Shown: positions 1-7,533 of the stretch, piece by piece | Layout of the letters: every line of letters starts with the position of its first letter | How positions within the stretch are numbered: position 1 is the first letter of the stretch | Assembly: GCF_900105185.1 (NCBI RefSeq) | Contig: NZ_FNTJ01000002.1 | Coordinates: forward strand, 186,001 to 250,000 | Length of the DNA: 64,000 nt | Source of the DNA: Pseudomonas saponiphila | Lineage (GTDB): Bacteria > Pseudomonadota > Gammaproteobacteria > Pseudomonadales > Pseudomonadaceae | Direction of reading: 5' to 3' | The notes under the pieces: generated by a model | What the model saw: only the letters and a program-made list of their open reading frames with translations | What the model was told of the DNA's origin: nothing | Database searches by the model: none | Program-made: the position numbers and the translations under genes

Positions 1-292
1 CATCGGCTTCCAGCGGTACCGGATAGCCGCCCAGGCGGATCTGTTTGTCGTTCATCGCCGGCACGGTCTTGGTGGAATACATCACCGCCGGCAAGCCCTT
101 GCTCTGCTTCAGGCCGCCCTTGTCGGTGAAGGTGCCGTTGGCCTCGGGGGAGTTGTGATCGATTTCCGGCATCTGCTCCAGGGCCTTCTGGTCCGACTTG
201 GGCATCAGCTCCAGCCAGTCGGTTTCCGGCAGTTCGCCGGCGTGGGCCAGGCCGCAGCCCAACAGAACAAAGGTCAATAGAAGACGGCGCAT
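1..292 (-). CDS. DUF3299-like exported protein, 3' part outside the window
   Basis: The start codon at 292 opens a typical signal peptide (MRRLLLTFVLLGCGLAHA, cleavage predicted after AHA), so the product is exported to the periplasm. About 97 residues are visible and the frame runs open to the window edge, so the C-terminus is missing. The mature part has a stretch around ELPETDWLELMPKSD and a later glycine/proline-rich RLGGYPVPLE segment, which resembles small exported DUF3299 proteins of Pseudomonas. No function is known to me for that family. An AGAGGTGG-like stretch just upstream could be the ribosome-binding site. Assignment to DUF3299 is from memory of the family pattern. Confidence 0.6.
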   Translation of the reverse strand, partial: MRRLLLTFVLLGCGLAHAGELPETDWLELMPKSDQKALEQMPEIDHNSPEANGTFTDKGGLKQSKGLPAVMYSTKTVPAMNDKQIRLGGYPVPLEAD

Positions 293-380
293 GAGAGGTG
301 GCTCGGTCAAAAAGGATGGACGGAAAAAACCCGCGCATTCTAGTGCGCAACACGTCGGCTGCGTTGAAGTTTCAGATGAA

Positions 381-416
381 GAAAAGGGCTCCCCTCCGCC
401 CGAGCGGCAGAGGGGG
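381..416 (-). terminator. Intrinsic terminator downstream of the GlsB-like gene
   Basis: Read on the minus strand, CCCCTC and GAGGGG pair around an inner GCC/GGC stem and are followed by AGCCCTTTTC. It lies just after the stop of the small membrane protein gene. Confidence 0.6.
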
Positions 417-430
417 CTTGCAGGGGGGAA

Positions 431-676
431 TCAGCTTTTCTTGATAAAGCCGTAGATCACCAGCAGGACAATGGCACCCACCACCGCGCCGATGAAACCG
501 GCGCCCTGCCCCGCATGGTAGATACCCAGCGCCTGACCACCATAAGTAGCGGCGAAGGAGCCGGCGATACCCAGCAGGATGGTCATGATCCAGCCCATGC
601 TGTCGTCTCCCGGCTTGAGGAAACGCGCCAGCAGACCAACGATCAAGCCGATGAAAATGGTTCCGATAATGCCCAT
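431..676 (-). CDS. GlsB/YeaQ/YmgE-family stress-response membrane protein
   Basis: An 81-residue protein made almost only of three hydrophobic helices (about residues 2-20, 27-47 and 56-77). Glycine-rich turns and the GWIMTILLGIAGS region are typical of the transglycosylase-associated GlsB/YeaQ family of the inner membrane. I chose the ATG at 676 (MGIIGTIF) because AGAGGA lies about seven bases upstream and family members begin this way; a longer frame opens at 703. Family members are often induced in stress or stationary phase, but the molecular role is unknown. It is followed by its own terminator, so it is probably monocistronic. Confidence 0.85.
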   Translation of the reverse strand: MGIIGTIFIGLIVGLLARFLKPGDDSMGWIMTILLGIAGSFAATYGGQALGIYHAGQGAGFIGAVVGAIVLLVIYGFIKKS

Positions 677-746
677 GGCTGTTCCTCTGATAGGGGGTGT
701 CAAGCCAAAGCCTAGTCAGCGCTCTGGCCTCCCGCTATCAGAGAAC

Positions 747-769
747 GGCGGGAAACGAAGGTTCCCGCC
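747..769 (-). terminator. Hairpin after purK, possible terminator
   Basis: GGCGGGAA (747-754) pairs perfectly with TTCCCGCC (762-769), just past the purK stop. No T-run follows on the minus strand, so termination would be weak or Rho-assisted. Confidence 0.35.
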
Positions 770-783
770 AGCCGGTGGATTTG

Positions 784-1866
784 TTACTCGGCGATCAGCG
801 CCTGCACCTTGAGGATCTGCGCCTGCAGGGTCGCCTGATCGGCGCAGCGCAGGTTGGCGTGGCCGACCTTGCGCCCGGCCTTGAAGGCCTTGCCGTAGTG
901 ATGCAGGTGGCAGTCGTCGATGGCGATGACCTGATCCACCGGCGGCACTTCACCGATGAAGTTGATCATTGCGCTCTCACCGACCTTGGCCGTGGAGCCC
1001 AGAGGCAGGCCGGCCACCGCCCGCAGGTGGTTTTCGAACTGGCTGCACTCGGCGCCTTCGGTGGTCCAGTGCCCGGAGTTGTGCACTCGCGGGGCGATCT
1101 CGTTGGCCTTGAGGCCACCGTCCACTTCGAAGAACTCAAAAGCCATCACGCCGACGTAATCCAGCTGCTTGAGCACGCGGCTGGAGTAGTCCTCGGCCAG
1201 GGCCTGCAGCGGGTGATCGCTGCTGGCCACCGACAGACGCAGGATGCCGCTGTCGTGGGTGTTGTGCACCAACGGGTAGAAACGGGTTTCCCCGTCACGG
1301 GCGCGCACGGCGATCAGCGAGACTTCACCGGTGAACGGCACGAAGCCTTCCAGCAGGCAAGGCACGCTGCCCAGTTCGGCGAAGGTGCCTTCGACGTCGG
1401 CGGCGCTGCGCAGGACCTTCTGGCCCTTGCCGTCGTAACCCAGGGTACGGGTCTTGAGCACCGCCGGCAGGCCGATGCGCGCCACCGCGGCATCCAGATC
1501 CGCCTGGGACTGGATGTCGGCGAACTCGGGGGTAGGAATCCCCAGGTCCTTGAACATGCTCTTCTCGAACCAGCGATCACGGGCGATGCGCAGGGCTTCG
1601 GCGCTCGGGTAGACCGGCACGAACTGCGAGAGGAAGGCCACGGTTTCCGCCGGCACGCTCTCGAATTCGAAGGTCACCAGGTCCACTTCATCGGCCAGCT
1701 GGCGCAGGTGATCCTGGTCGCCGTAGTCGGCCCGCAGGTGTTCGCCCAGGGCAGCGGCACAAGCGTCCGGCGCCGGGTCGAGGAAAGCGAAGTTCATTCC
1801 CAGCGGAGTCCCCGCCAGGGCCAACATGCGGCCCAACTGGCCGCCACCGATTACACCGATCTTCAT
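784..1866 (-). CDS. purK: N5-carboxyaminoimidazole ribonucleotide synthetase PurK
   Basis: PurK uses ATP and bicarbonate to convert AIR to N5-CAIR in de novo purine synthesis, in the cytosol. The 360-residue product starts MKIGVIGGGQLGRMLALAG, the family's nucleotide-binding N-terminus. It continues with ATP-grasp features, including the glycine-rich KTRTLGYDGKGQ loop near residue 145 and the acidic metal-binding EIAPRVHNSGH motif near 260. The ATG at 1866 is preferred over an upstream TTG because GAGG lies upstream and the family starts here. It begins 11 bp after the purE stop, so the two form an operon and catalyse consecutive steps. Confidence 0.96.
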   Translation of the reverse strand: MKIGVIGGGQLGRMLALAGTPLGMNFAFLDPAPDACAAALGEHLRADYGDQDHLRQLADEVDLVTFEFESVPAETVAFLSQFVPVYPSAEALRIARDRWFEKSMFKDLGIPTPEFADIQSQADLDAAVARIGLPAVLKTRTLGYDGKGQKVLRSAADVEGTFAELGSVPCLLEGFVPFTGEVSLIAVRARDGETRFYPLVHNTHDSGILRLSVASSDHPLQALAEDYSSRVLKQLDYVGVMAFEFFEVDGGLKANEIAPRVHNSGHWTTEGAECSQFENHLRAVAGLPLGSTAKVGESAMINFIGEVPPVDQVIAIDDCHLHHYGKAFKAGRKVGHANLRCADQATLQAQILKVQALIAE

Positions 1867-1877
1867 CGTCAACAACC

Positions 1878-2369
1878 TCAGGCGACGCGCGGGTCTGGAT
1901 TGTCCAGGACGCTGTCTGTCTGTTCAGCACGGAATTTTTTCAGCACCGCGTGGAACTGCGGGTGCTTGGCGCCCAGGATGCTCGCCGAGAGCAGGGCCGC
2001 GTTGATCGCCCCGGCCTTGCCGATGGCCAGGGTGGCCACGGGAATGCCGGCGGGCATCTGCACGATGGACAGCAGCGAATCCACGCCCGAGAGCATCGAC
2101 GACTGCACCGGCACGCCCAGCACCGGCAGGTGGGTCTTGGCCGCACACATGCCCGGCAAGTGGGCCGCGCCACCGGCACCGGCGATGATCACCTCGATGC
2201 CACGCGCCTCAGCCTCTTCGGCGTACTGGAACAGCAGGTCCGGGGTGCGGTGGGCGGACACCACCTTCACCTCGTAAGGGATGCCGAGCTTTTCCAGCAT
2301 ATCGGCGGTGTGGCTAAGGGTGGACCAATCGGACTTGGAGCCCATGATCACGCCAACCAGTGCACTCAT
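1878..2369 (-). CDS. purE: N5-CAIR mutase PurE
   Basis: PurE moves the carboxyl group of N5-CAIR to C4, giving CAIR, directly after PurK. The 163-residue length is right for a class I PurE. Diagnostic motifs are MGSKSDW (residues 9-15), SAHRTPD with the catalytic His at 40, and the [10 protein letters not shown] substrate loop (64-73). It is first in the purEK operon. A structured leader with a terminator-like hairpin lies between the probable promoter and the ATG, so expression may be attenuated. Confidence 0.97.
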   Translation of the reverse strand: MSALVGVIMGSKSDWSTLSHTADMLEKLGIPYEVKVVSAHRTPDLLFQYAEEAEARGIEVIIAGAGGAAHLPGMCAAKTHLPVLGVPVQSSMLSGVDSLLSIVQMPAGIPVATLAIGKAGAINAALLSASILGAKHPQFHAVLKKFRAEQTDSVLDNPDPRVA

Positions 2370-2415
2370 CGTCGTGCCTCTTCTCTCTGGGCGCCCGCGG
2401 GCGCGTCAAAAACAA

Positions 2416-2489
2416 CAAGCCACGCGAAAATGCGTGGCTTGACTGTACGAATTATGGCCGGACGAACCGGCCGAAGGCCGCGCAGTATA
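2416..2489 (-). promoter_or_regulatory. purE leader: -10 box, stem-loop and attenuator-like hairpin
   Basis: On the minus strand a TATACT -10 candidate occupies 2489-2484. The leader of roughly 107 nt then contains a GC stem-loop (GGCCGG/CCGGCC, 2456-2472) and a 10-bp perfect hairpin (2416-2425 with 2432-2441). That hairpin is followed at once by TTGTTTTTG, the layout of an intrinsic terminator. It ends about 47 nt before the purE start. I see no short leader peptide with purine-related codons and cannot name a known riboswitch class. The -35 region is poor. Confidence 0.5.
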
Positions 2490-2595
2490 CCGAAAAAGCC
2501 GCGCTAAACGCACTTTCGCCGACCATCTGTCGAACAAAGTATTTGCAGCGCAAAACCCCGGTTTTATTGACTCCAAGGTCAATCCCGCACCCCTC

Positions 2596-2834
2596 GTAGG
2601 AGCTGGCTTGCCAGCGAAGAGGCCAGCCCGACGATCAGCGCCAGCCCGGCCGACGCTTTCGCCGGCAAGCCGGCTCCTACAAAAGAGCCTGCGCCTATCT
2701 GTAGGAGCTGGCTCGCCAGCGAAGAGGCCAGCCCGGCGATCACCGTCAGCCCGACCGACGCCTTCGCCGGCAAGCCGGCTCCTACAAAAGAGCCTGCGCC
2801 TATCTGTAGGAGCTGGCTCGCCAGCGAAGAGGCC
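2596..2834. repeat. REP array: two full inverted units and one half unit
   Basis: Two full units (2596-2680, 2701-2785) each start GTAGGAGCTGGC and end GCCGGCTCCTAC, with inverted GCTGGCTTGCCAGC and GCCGGCAAGCCGGC cores. A third left half runs 2806-2834. The period is 105 bp and includes the constant linker AAAAGAGCCTGCGCCTATCT. This is a Pseudomonas REP/REPIN array between the purE leader and the 3' end of the LysR gene. Confidence 0.95.
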
Positions 2835-2848
2835 AGCCCAGCCAGCAC

Positions 2849-3763
2849 CTACACGGCCGCGGCTTGCGCGGCGGCGCCTTCCAGCTTGCGCCAGAGCAAG
2901 CGCACGTTGGCCTTGCGCACCAGGGCACAGCGGTACAGGCGAATCTCCAGCGGTACATGCCATTGGGCGCCGCCGCATACCACCAGCTCGCCCCGAGCCA
3001 GCTCGGCGCGCACGCTCAACTGCGGCACCCAGGCAATGCCCAGCCCTTCCAGGGCCATGCTCTTGAGGCTGTCGGCCATGGCGGTTTCATAAACCGTGGT
3101 GAAACGCAGGTTGCGCTGGCGCAGCAGCAGATTCACCGAACGCCCGAGAAAGGCCCCAGCGCTGTAAGCCAGCAGCGGCACGCTGGATTCCCCTTCCAGG
3201 TCGAACAGCGGCTTGCCCTGGGGGTTGGCGGCGCACACCGGCAGCATCTCGGTGTGCCCCAGGTGCAGCGAGGGGAAGATTTCCGAGTCCATCTGCAGGG
3301 CCGCGTCCGGGTCATAGAAGGCCAGCATCAGGTCGCAGCCGCCTTCACGCAGGGCGTGCACCGCGTCGCCAACGTTGGTGGCCACCAGCCGCGTGGCGAT
3401 GTTCAGCCCTTCGTTGCGCAGTTGCGCGATCCAGCGCGGGAAGAAACCCAGCGCCAGGGAGTGGGCCGCCGCCACCTGCATCACCTCGCCCTGACCGCCT
3501 TCCAGATGATGCAGGTGACGCACCACCTCGCCGAGCTGTTCGACCACGGTCCGCGCGGTGACCAGGAACAACTGCCCCGCCGCCGTCAGTTCCACCGGCG
3601 TGCGCGAGCGGTTGACCAGGGTCAGGCCCAGGGCCGCTTCCAGGCTGCGGATGCGCCGGCTGAAGGCCGGCTGGGTCACGAAACGTCGCTCGGCAGCCTG
3701 GGAAAAACTGCGGGTGGCGGCCAGGGCACTGAAGTCCTCAAGCCATTTGCTTTCCAGATTCAT
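2849..3763 (-). CDS. LysR-family transcriptional regulator divergent from aspA
   Basis: A 304-residue LysR-type regulator. The N-terminal winged HTH is clear (residues 3-62, with RSFSQAAERRFVTQPAFSRR as recognition region) and a periplasmic-binding-like effector domain follows. The ATG at 3763 is preferred because GGAGG sits six bases upstream; a longer frame opens at 3787. It is divergent from aspA across a 180-bp gap with an ATGC-N7-GCAT box, so it probably controls aspA and itself. The effector is unknown. The gene ends inside the edge of the REP-rich stretch. Confidence 0.88.
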   Translation of the reverse strand: MNLESKWLEDFSALAATRSFSQAAERRFVTQPAFSRRIRSLEAALGLTLVNRSRTPVELTAAGQLFLVTARTVVEQLGEVVRHLHHLEGGQGEVMQVAAAHSLALGFFPRWIAQLRNEGLNIATRLVATNVGDAVHALREGGCDLMLAFYDPDAALQMDSEIFPSLHLGHTEMLPVCAANPQGKPLFDLEGESSVPLLAYSAGAFLGRSVNLLLRQRNLRFTTVYETAMADSLKSMALEGLGIAWVPQLSVRAELARGELVVCGGAQWHVPLEIRLYRCALVRKANVRLLWRKLEGAAAQAAAV

Positions 3764-3831
3764 CACGTCCTCCCGGACACGCACCATTTTAGGTCACACG
3801 CTCGCCGGCAACCCGGCGTCACACCGGCATT

Positions 3832-3846
3832 ATGCCGAATATGCAT
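3832..3846. promoter_or_regulatory. LysR-type T-N11-A box between the LysR gene and aspA
   Basis: ATGC-N7-GCAT at 3832-3846 is an inverted repeat that fits the T-N11-A LysR-box pattern. It lies midway between the divergent LysR gene and aspA. The link to this regulator is inferred from position. Confidence 0.45.
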
Positions 3847-3944
3847 AGCCCAGTGTTTAACAGCATTGGCCCAAAAATTCCCTTCGGCCTAGGATTCGCA
3901 GCGTTCCCGGCACAGACCGGGTCCCTACCGAGATGATCTCCGTC

Positions 3945-5369
3945 ATGTCCTCCGCTGCATCTTTCCGCACAGAAAAAGACCTGCTTGGCGTACTCGAAGT
4001 ACCGGCTCAAGCGTATTACGGCATCCAGACCCTGCGAGCGGTGAACAACTTCCGCCTCTCCGGCGTTCCGATTTCGCACTACCCAAAACTGGTCGTGGCC
4101 CTGGCAATGGTCAAGCAGGCAGCTGCTGACGCCAACCGCGAACTGGGTCATCTGAGCGAAGCCAAGCATGCCGCCATCAGCGAGGCCTGTGCCCGCCTGA
4201 TCCGTGGCGACTTCCACGAAGAGTTCGTGGTGGACATGATTCAAGGCGGCGCTGGCACTTCGACCAACATGAATGCCAACGAAGTCATCGCCAACATCGC
4301 GCTGGAGGCCATGGGCCACAGCAAGGGCGAATACCAGTACCTGCACCCGAACAACGACGTGAACATGGCGCAGTCCACCAACGACGCCTACCCGACCGCG
4401 ATCCGCCTGGGTCTGCTGCTGGGTCACGACGCCCTGCTGGCCAGCCTCGACAGCCTGATCCAGTCGTTCGCCGCCAAGGGTGAAGAATTCAGCCACGTCC
4501 TGAAAATGGGCCGTACCCAGCTGCAAGACGCCGTACCGATGACCCTCGGCCAGGAATTCAAGGCCTTCGCCACCACCCTGAGCGAAGACCTGGCTCGCCT
4601 GAAGACCCTGGCGCCGGAAGTGCTGACCGAAGTCAACCTGGGCGGCACCGCCATCGGCACCGGCATCAACGCCGACCCGCGCTACCAGGCCCTGGCCGTA
4701 CAACGCCTGGCCACCATCAGCGGCCAGCCGCTGGTACCAGCCGCCGACCTGATCGAAGCCACCTCCGACATGGGCGCCTTCGTGCTGTTCTCCGGCATGC
4801 TCAAGCGCACCGCGGTCAAGCTGTCGAAGATCTGCAACGACCTGCGCCTGCTGTCCAGCGGCCCACGCACCGGCATCAACGAAATCAACCTGCCAGCGCG
4901 TCAGCCCGGCAGCTCGATCATGCCTGGCAAGGTCAACCCGGTGATTCCGGAAGCGGTCAACCAAGTGGCGTTCCAGATCATCGGCAACGACCTGGCCCTG
5001 ACCATCGCGGCCGAAGGCGGCCAGCTGCAACTGAACGTGATGGAGCCGTTGATCGCCTTCAAGATCTTCGACTCGATCCGCCTGCTGCAACGCGCCATGG
5101 ACATGCTGCGCGAGCACTGCATCACCGGCATCACCGCCAACGAAGCCCGTTGCCGCGAACTGGTGGAGCACTCCATCGGCCTGGTCACCGCGCTGAACCC
5201 GTACATCGGCTATGAAAACGCCACCCGTATCGCCCGCATCGCCCTCGAAAGCGGCCGCGGCGTACTGGAACTGGTGCGCGAAGAAGGCCTGCTGGACGAC
5301 GCCATGCTCGACGACATCCTGCGTCCGGAAAACATGATTGCCCCGCGCCTGGTTCCGCTGAAGGCGTAA
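3945..5369 (+). CDS. aspA: Aspartate ammonia-lyase AspA
   Basis: AspA converts L-aspartate to fumarate and ammonia reversibly in the cytosol. The 474-residue product belongs to the fumarase/aspartase superfamily. It has TSTNMNANEVIAN in the first third, a GRTQLQDAVP motif near residue 190, and the superfamily signature GSSIMPGKVNP near residue 322, whose serine loop supplies the catalytic base. I chose the ATG at 3945 (MSSAASFRTEKD) because conserved family sequence starts there; an in-frame ATG at 3933 adds four residues. A strong terminator follows the gene. A divergent LysR regulator with a LysR box suggests specific control. Confidence 0.96.
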   Translation: MSSAASFRTEKDLLGVLEVPAQAYYGIQTLRAVNNFRLSGVPISHYPKLVVALAMVKQAAADANRELGHLSEAKHAAISEACARLIRGDFHEEFVVDMIQGGAGTSTNMNANEVIANIALEAMGHSKGEYQYLHPNNDVNMAQSTNDAYPTAIRLGLLLGHDALLASLDSLIQSFAAKGEEFSHVLKMGRTQLQDAVPMTLGQEFKAFATTLSEDLARLKTLAPEVLTEVNLGGTAIGTGINADPRYQALAVQRLATISGQPLVPAADLIEATSDMGAFVLFSGMLKRTAVKLSKICNDLRLLSSGPRTGINEINLPARQPGSSIMPGKVNPVIPEAVNQVAFQIIGNDLALTIAAEGGQLQLNVMEPLIAFKIFDSIRLLQRAMDMLREHCITGITANEARCRELVEHSIGLVTALNPYIGYENATRIARIALESGRGVLELVREEGLLDDAMLDDILRPENMIAPRLVPLKA

Positions 5370-5437
5370 CCATCGCGACACCGAAACACGCAACACCGCT
5401 CACCAGGTTGAGGGACTAGACACCTCTCACCTTTTGA

Positions 5438-5471
5438 GGGCTTGGAGATACGTCTCCAGGCCCTTTTTTTT
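5438..5471 (+). terminator. Intrinsic terminator of aspA
   Basis: GGGCTTGGAGA (5438-5448) pairs with TCTCCAGGCCC (5453-5463) around TACG, followed by eight Ts (5464-5471). It lies about 70 nt past the aspA stop. Confidence 0.92.
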
Positions 5472-5712
5472 GCCTGGAGAAAAGCAGACTTTGTCAGGCG
5501 ATGCCGCCCCGCAACGAAGCAGAATCTCTTTGTTTTGTAGGGCAAATCCGAGAGAATCCCCCACGCCTTTGAGCGCCTTGTACCCCTTCGAACGATCAGG
5601 CAGTCTCCCGGTGCCGCTGCAAAATCAGCGGCCCGGATGTGGAAGTTCGGACCTGAGTAAGCATGAGCGCTCATGAGCATGGCTCGACGTATTTTCGTTG
5701 GCATCGCTTTAT
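5472..5712. other. Gene-free stretch with a 14-bp palindrome
   Basis: I find no credible gene here; the open frames are shadows. One perfect palindrome, CATGAGCGCTCATG (5662-5675), stands out about 50 bp before the structured RNA element. It could be an operator or simply a chance palindrome. Confidence 0.4.
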
Positions 5713-5800
5713 GGCGGTTGTGCGCGGGACACCTTCGGGTGTGCTGGGTTACTCAGTCCCGGTCTTCCACACCCTCGCACAACTGCCACCCCTCATGTGG
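5713..5800 (+). ncRNA. Structured RNA leader upstream of the DUF3077-like gene
   Basis: A 12-bp outer stem pairs 5713-5724 with 5776-5787 (one G-U pair). It encloses two smaller hairpins: ACACC-TTCG-GGTGT (5729-5742) and CTGGG/CCCGG (5744-5748 with 5758-5762). A further CCAC/GTGG hairpin follows near 5786-5800. The three-way-junction layout is on the plus strand, ending about 45 nt before the start of the small gene at 5844. I recall near-identical text (the ACACC-TTCG-GGTGT core) ahead of similar small genes in other Pseudomonas. I cannot assign it to a known RNA family. Confidence 0.55.
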
Positions 5801-5843
5801 AAGTGAGCTCGGCAGTCCGTTAACTACTGAGTGAGTGACCGTC

Positions 5844-6200
5844 ATGAAAAAGCTCGTCCCCGATCCACCCTTGCCCACCGATCGTCCGCGCCGCGACCCG
5901 GAGCTGGACCGCGCCAACGCCAACCTGCTGTCCGCCTTGCACGGCACCCGCCATCGCCCCTTCGGCCTGCGCGATGCCCAGGGCCGCCCGCTGTTCGCCG
6001 TGCAACCCCAGGTAAATGCCGAAGACGCCCTGATGCACGTTTCCTTGCTGCTCAAATGCGCCGAAGAGGTGTCCGATGAAATCACCGAACGAGCCAGCGG
6101 CATTGAACGTGGACTGATCTGGTCCATGGTGCATTCGGTTGAAATGGCCCGCGCCGTAGTGGACGCCCTGCTCGACGGCGCCCGCCCCGGCCCCGCCTAA
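5844..6200 (+). CDS. DUF3077/DUF6124-like small protein of unknown function
   Basis: A 118-residue soluble protein. The N-terminus is proline-rich and basic (MKKLVPDPPLPTD). The rest is mostly helical, with the pattern LFAVQPQVNAEDALMHVSLL (about residues 51-70) and a C-terminal HSVEMARAVVDALLDG helix. This matches small Pseudomonas proteins I know as DUF3077/DUF6124. No function is established. I chose the ATG at 5844; an in-frame GTG lies nine bases earlier and the ribosome-binding site (GAGTGA) is weak. The gene stands alone between the structured leader and a REP array, so the leader probably controls only it. Confidence 0.75.
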   Translation: MKKLVPDPPLPTDRPRRDPELDRANANLLSALHGTRHRPFGLRDAQGRPLFAVQPQVNAEDALMHVSLLLKCAEEVSDEITERASGIERGLIWSMVHSVEMARAVVDALLDGARPGPA

Positions 6201-6212
6201 CCACCGCCCCGT

Positions 6213-6619
6213 AGGAGCTGGCTTGCCAGCGAAGAGGCCCGCCCTGACTTCACCGGCATCCCGGCCGACGCTTTCGCCGGCAAGCCGGCTCCTACAACCC
6301 CAAACCCCGTACATCCCCGTAGGAGCTGGCTTGCCAGCGAAGAGGCCCACCCTGCCTTCACCGACATCCCGGCCGACGCTTTCGCCGGCAAGCCGGCTCC
6401 TACAACCCCAAACCCCGTACATCCCGGTAGGAGCTGGCTCGCCAGCGAAGAGGCCAGCCCTGCCTTCACCGACCTCCCAGCTGACGCTTTCGCCGGCAAG
6501 CCGGCTCCTACAACCCCAAACCCCGTACATCCCCGTAGGAGCTGGCTCGCCAGCGAAGAGGCCCGCCCTGCCTTCACCGACCTCCCAGCTGACGCTTTCG
6601 CCGGCAAGCCGGCTCCTAC
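6213..6619. repeat. Tandem REP array, four full inverted units
   Basis: Four GTAGGAGC...GCTCCTAC units of about 85 bp (6213-6295, 6319-6403, 6427-6511, 6535-6619) repeat with a period of 106-108 bp. Constant linkers read about AACCCCAAACCCCGTACATCCC. Each unit holds two inverted cores (GCTGGC/GCCAGC and GCCGGC/GCCGGC), the REPIN layout. Near-identity of the linkers indicates recent tandem duplication. It fills the gap between the DUF3077-like gene and the next CDS. Confidence 0.95.
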
Positions 6620-6727
6620 AGGTCTTGCGAACAACGTCGGGGCCTCGTTTTAAACAAGCACAATCCATGGCCCGCAGTGGATAATCGCCCCTCCCCAACA
6701 TCCGCCATCCCCGAGGCACCGCAGTCG

Positions 6728-7453
6728 ATGGACCCGACGCCCACCCAGGCCCTGCAACAGCTACGCGCCCTGATTCCGGTTGGCCTGCGCCACGCCCAGG
6801 CCCTGCTCGAGCGCTGTGCAGGCGATCCGCAGCACGCCGCCGAGTTGTACAAAACCGAGCTGCTGCAAGTGCTGGTAGACAAATCCGGCCTGTCCCCCGA
6901 ACAAGCCCGGGAACAACTGCACGCCGCCGGTTACGACCTGAACCGCACCCTGCACGCTATAGATGAAGCGCGCTTCACCCTGACCCAGCGCATCCTGCGC
7001 AAGCACCACCGGGACCCGGGCCAGGCCCTGGACCTGATCGCCCAAGCCATCGAAACCGCCGAGCAACTGCCGCGCCAGTACTGGCTGGACTTTGCAGCGC
7101 TGGAGCAACTGGCACCGGCACCGCGCTGCTTCATGATCCTGCACGAATGGCTGGCCTTCGAGGGCTGGGAAGGCTTCGACAGCGCCCTGCACTTTCATCT
7201 GCCCCAGGCCGTCGCCCAATTGCGCCACCTGCAGCTGGAGGCCCTGGCGGAAACCTTGGAACAGGCCGACCAACGCCAGCAACAACTGCGGGCCGCCCAT
7301 GCCGAAAGCGAAACCCCCGTCGAACTGGCCATGCGCATCAATCAGGACCCGCTGTTCAATCGCTGCCAGGACCACTTCCAGCAGCAGCGGCAGCCGCTCG
7401 CTGACTGTCTGCACCAGTGGGTGGAGCGGCATATAGAGCAGTTTCCCGCCTGA
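6728..7453 (+). CDS. Conserved unknown with UBA-like and possible DUF4375-like parts
   Basis: I do not recognise this 241-residue cytosolic protein as a named family. Two short helical modules at the N-terminus look like UBA domains of the EF-Ts type: one around residues 9-35 (ALIPVGLRHAQALLERCAGD) and one around 50-75 (SGLSPEQAREQLHAAGYDL). The middle (LAPAPRCFMILHEWLAFEGW...GFDSALHF) resembles the DUF4375/DMP19 fold, which binds other proteins. A protein-interaction role is inferred from these resemblances. The start is uncertain: ATG 6728 has GAGG 11 bases upstream, while a GTG at 6677 would add 17 residues. Confidence 0.65.
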   Translation: MDPTPTQALQQLRALIPVGLRHAQALLERCAGDPQHAAELYKTELLQVLVDKSGLSPEQAREQLHAAGYDLNRTLHAIDEARFTLTQRILRKHHRDPGQALDLIAQAIETAEQLPRQYWLDFAALEQLAPAPRCFMILHEWLAFEGWEGFDSALHFHLPQAVAQLRHLQLEALAETLEQADQRQQQLRAAHAESETPVELAMRINQDPLFNRCQDHFQQQRQPLADCLHQWVERHIEQFPA

Positions 7454-7533
7454 GCAACGAGCCGCTGCTCCCCGCACAGCAGAAATCGGTAAACTGCCGC
7501 CCTCACCGAACACGGACCTCGGATTCAGCCGCC

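Noticed and set aside
697..2277. Long open frame on the plus strand opposite purK/purE
   Set aside because: Antisense shadow of two clear purine genes; the translation has no family features and its length is due to GC-rich codon bias.
3819..5396. 525-codon open frame opposite aspA
   Set aside because: Shadow of a well-defined enzyme gene; protein is low-complexity His/Gln/Val-rich with no motif.
6213..6619. Regular repeats considered as a CRISPR array
   Set aside because: Repeat units are long, internally inverted and separated by near-identical linkers instead of unique spacers; no cas genes are present.
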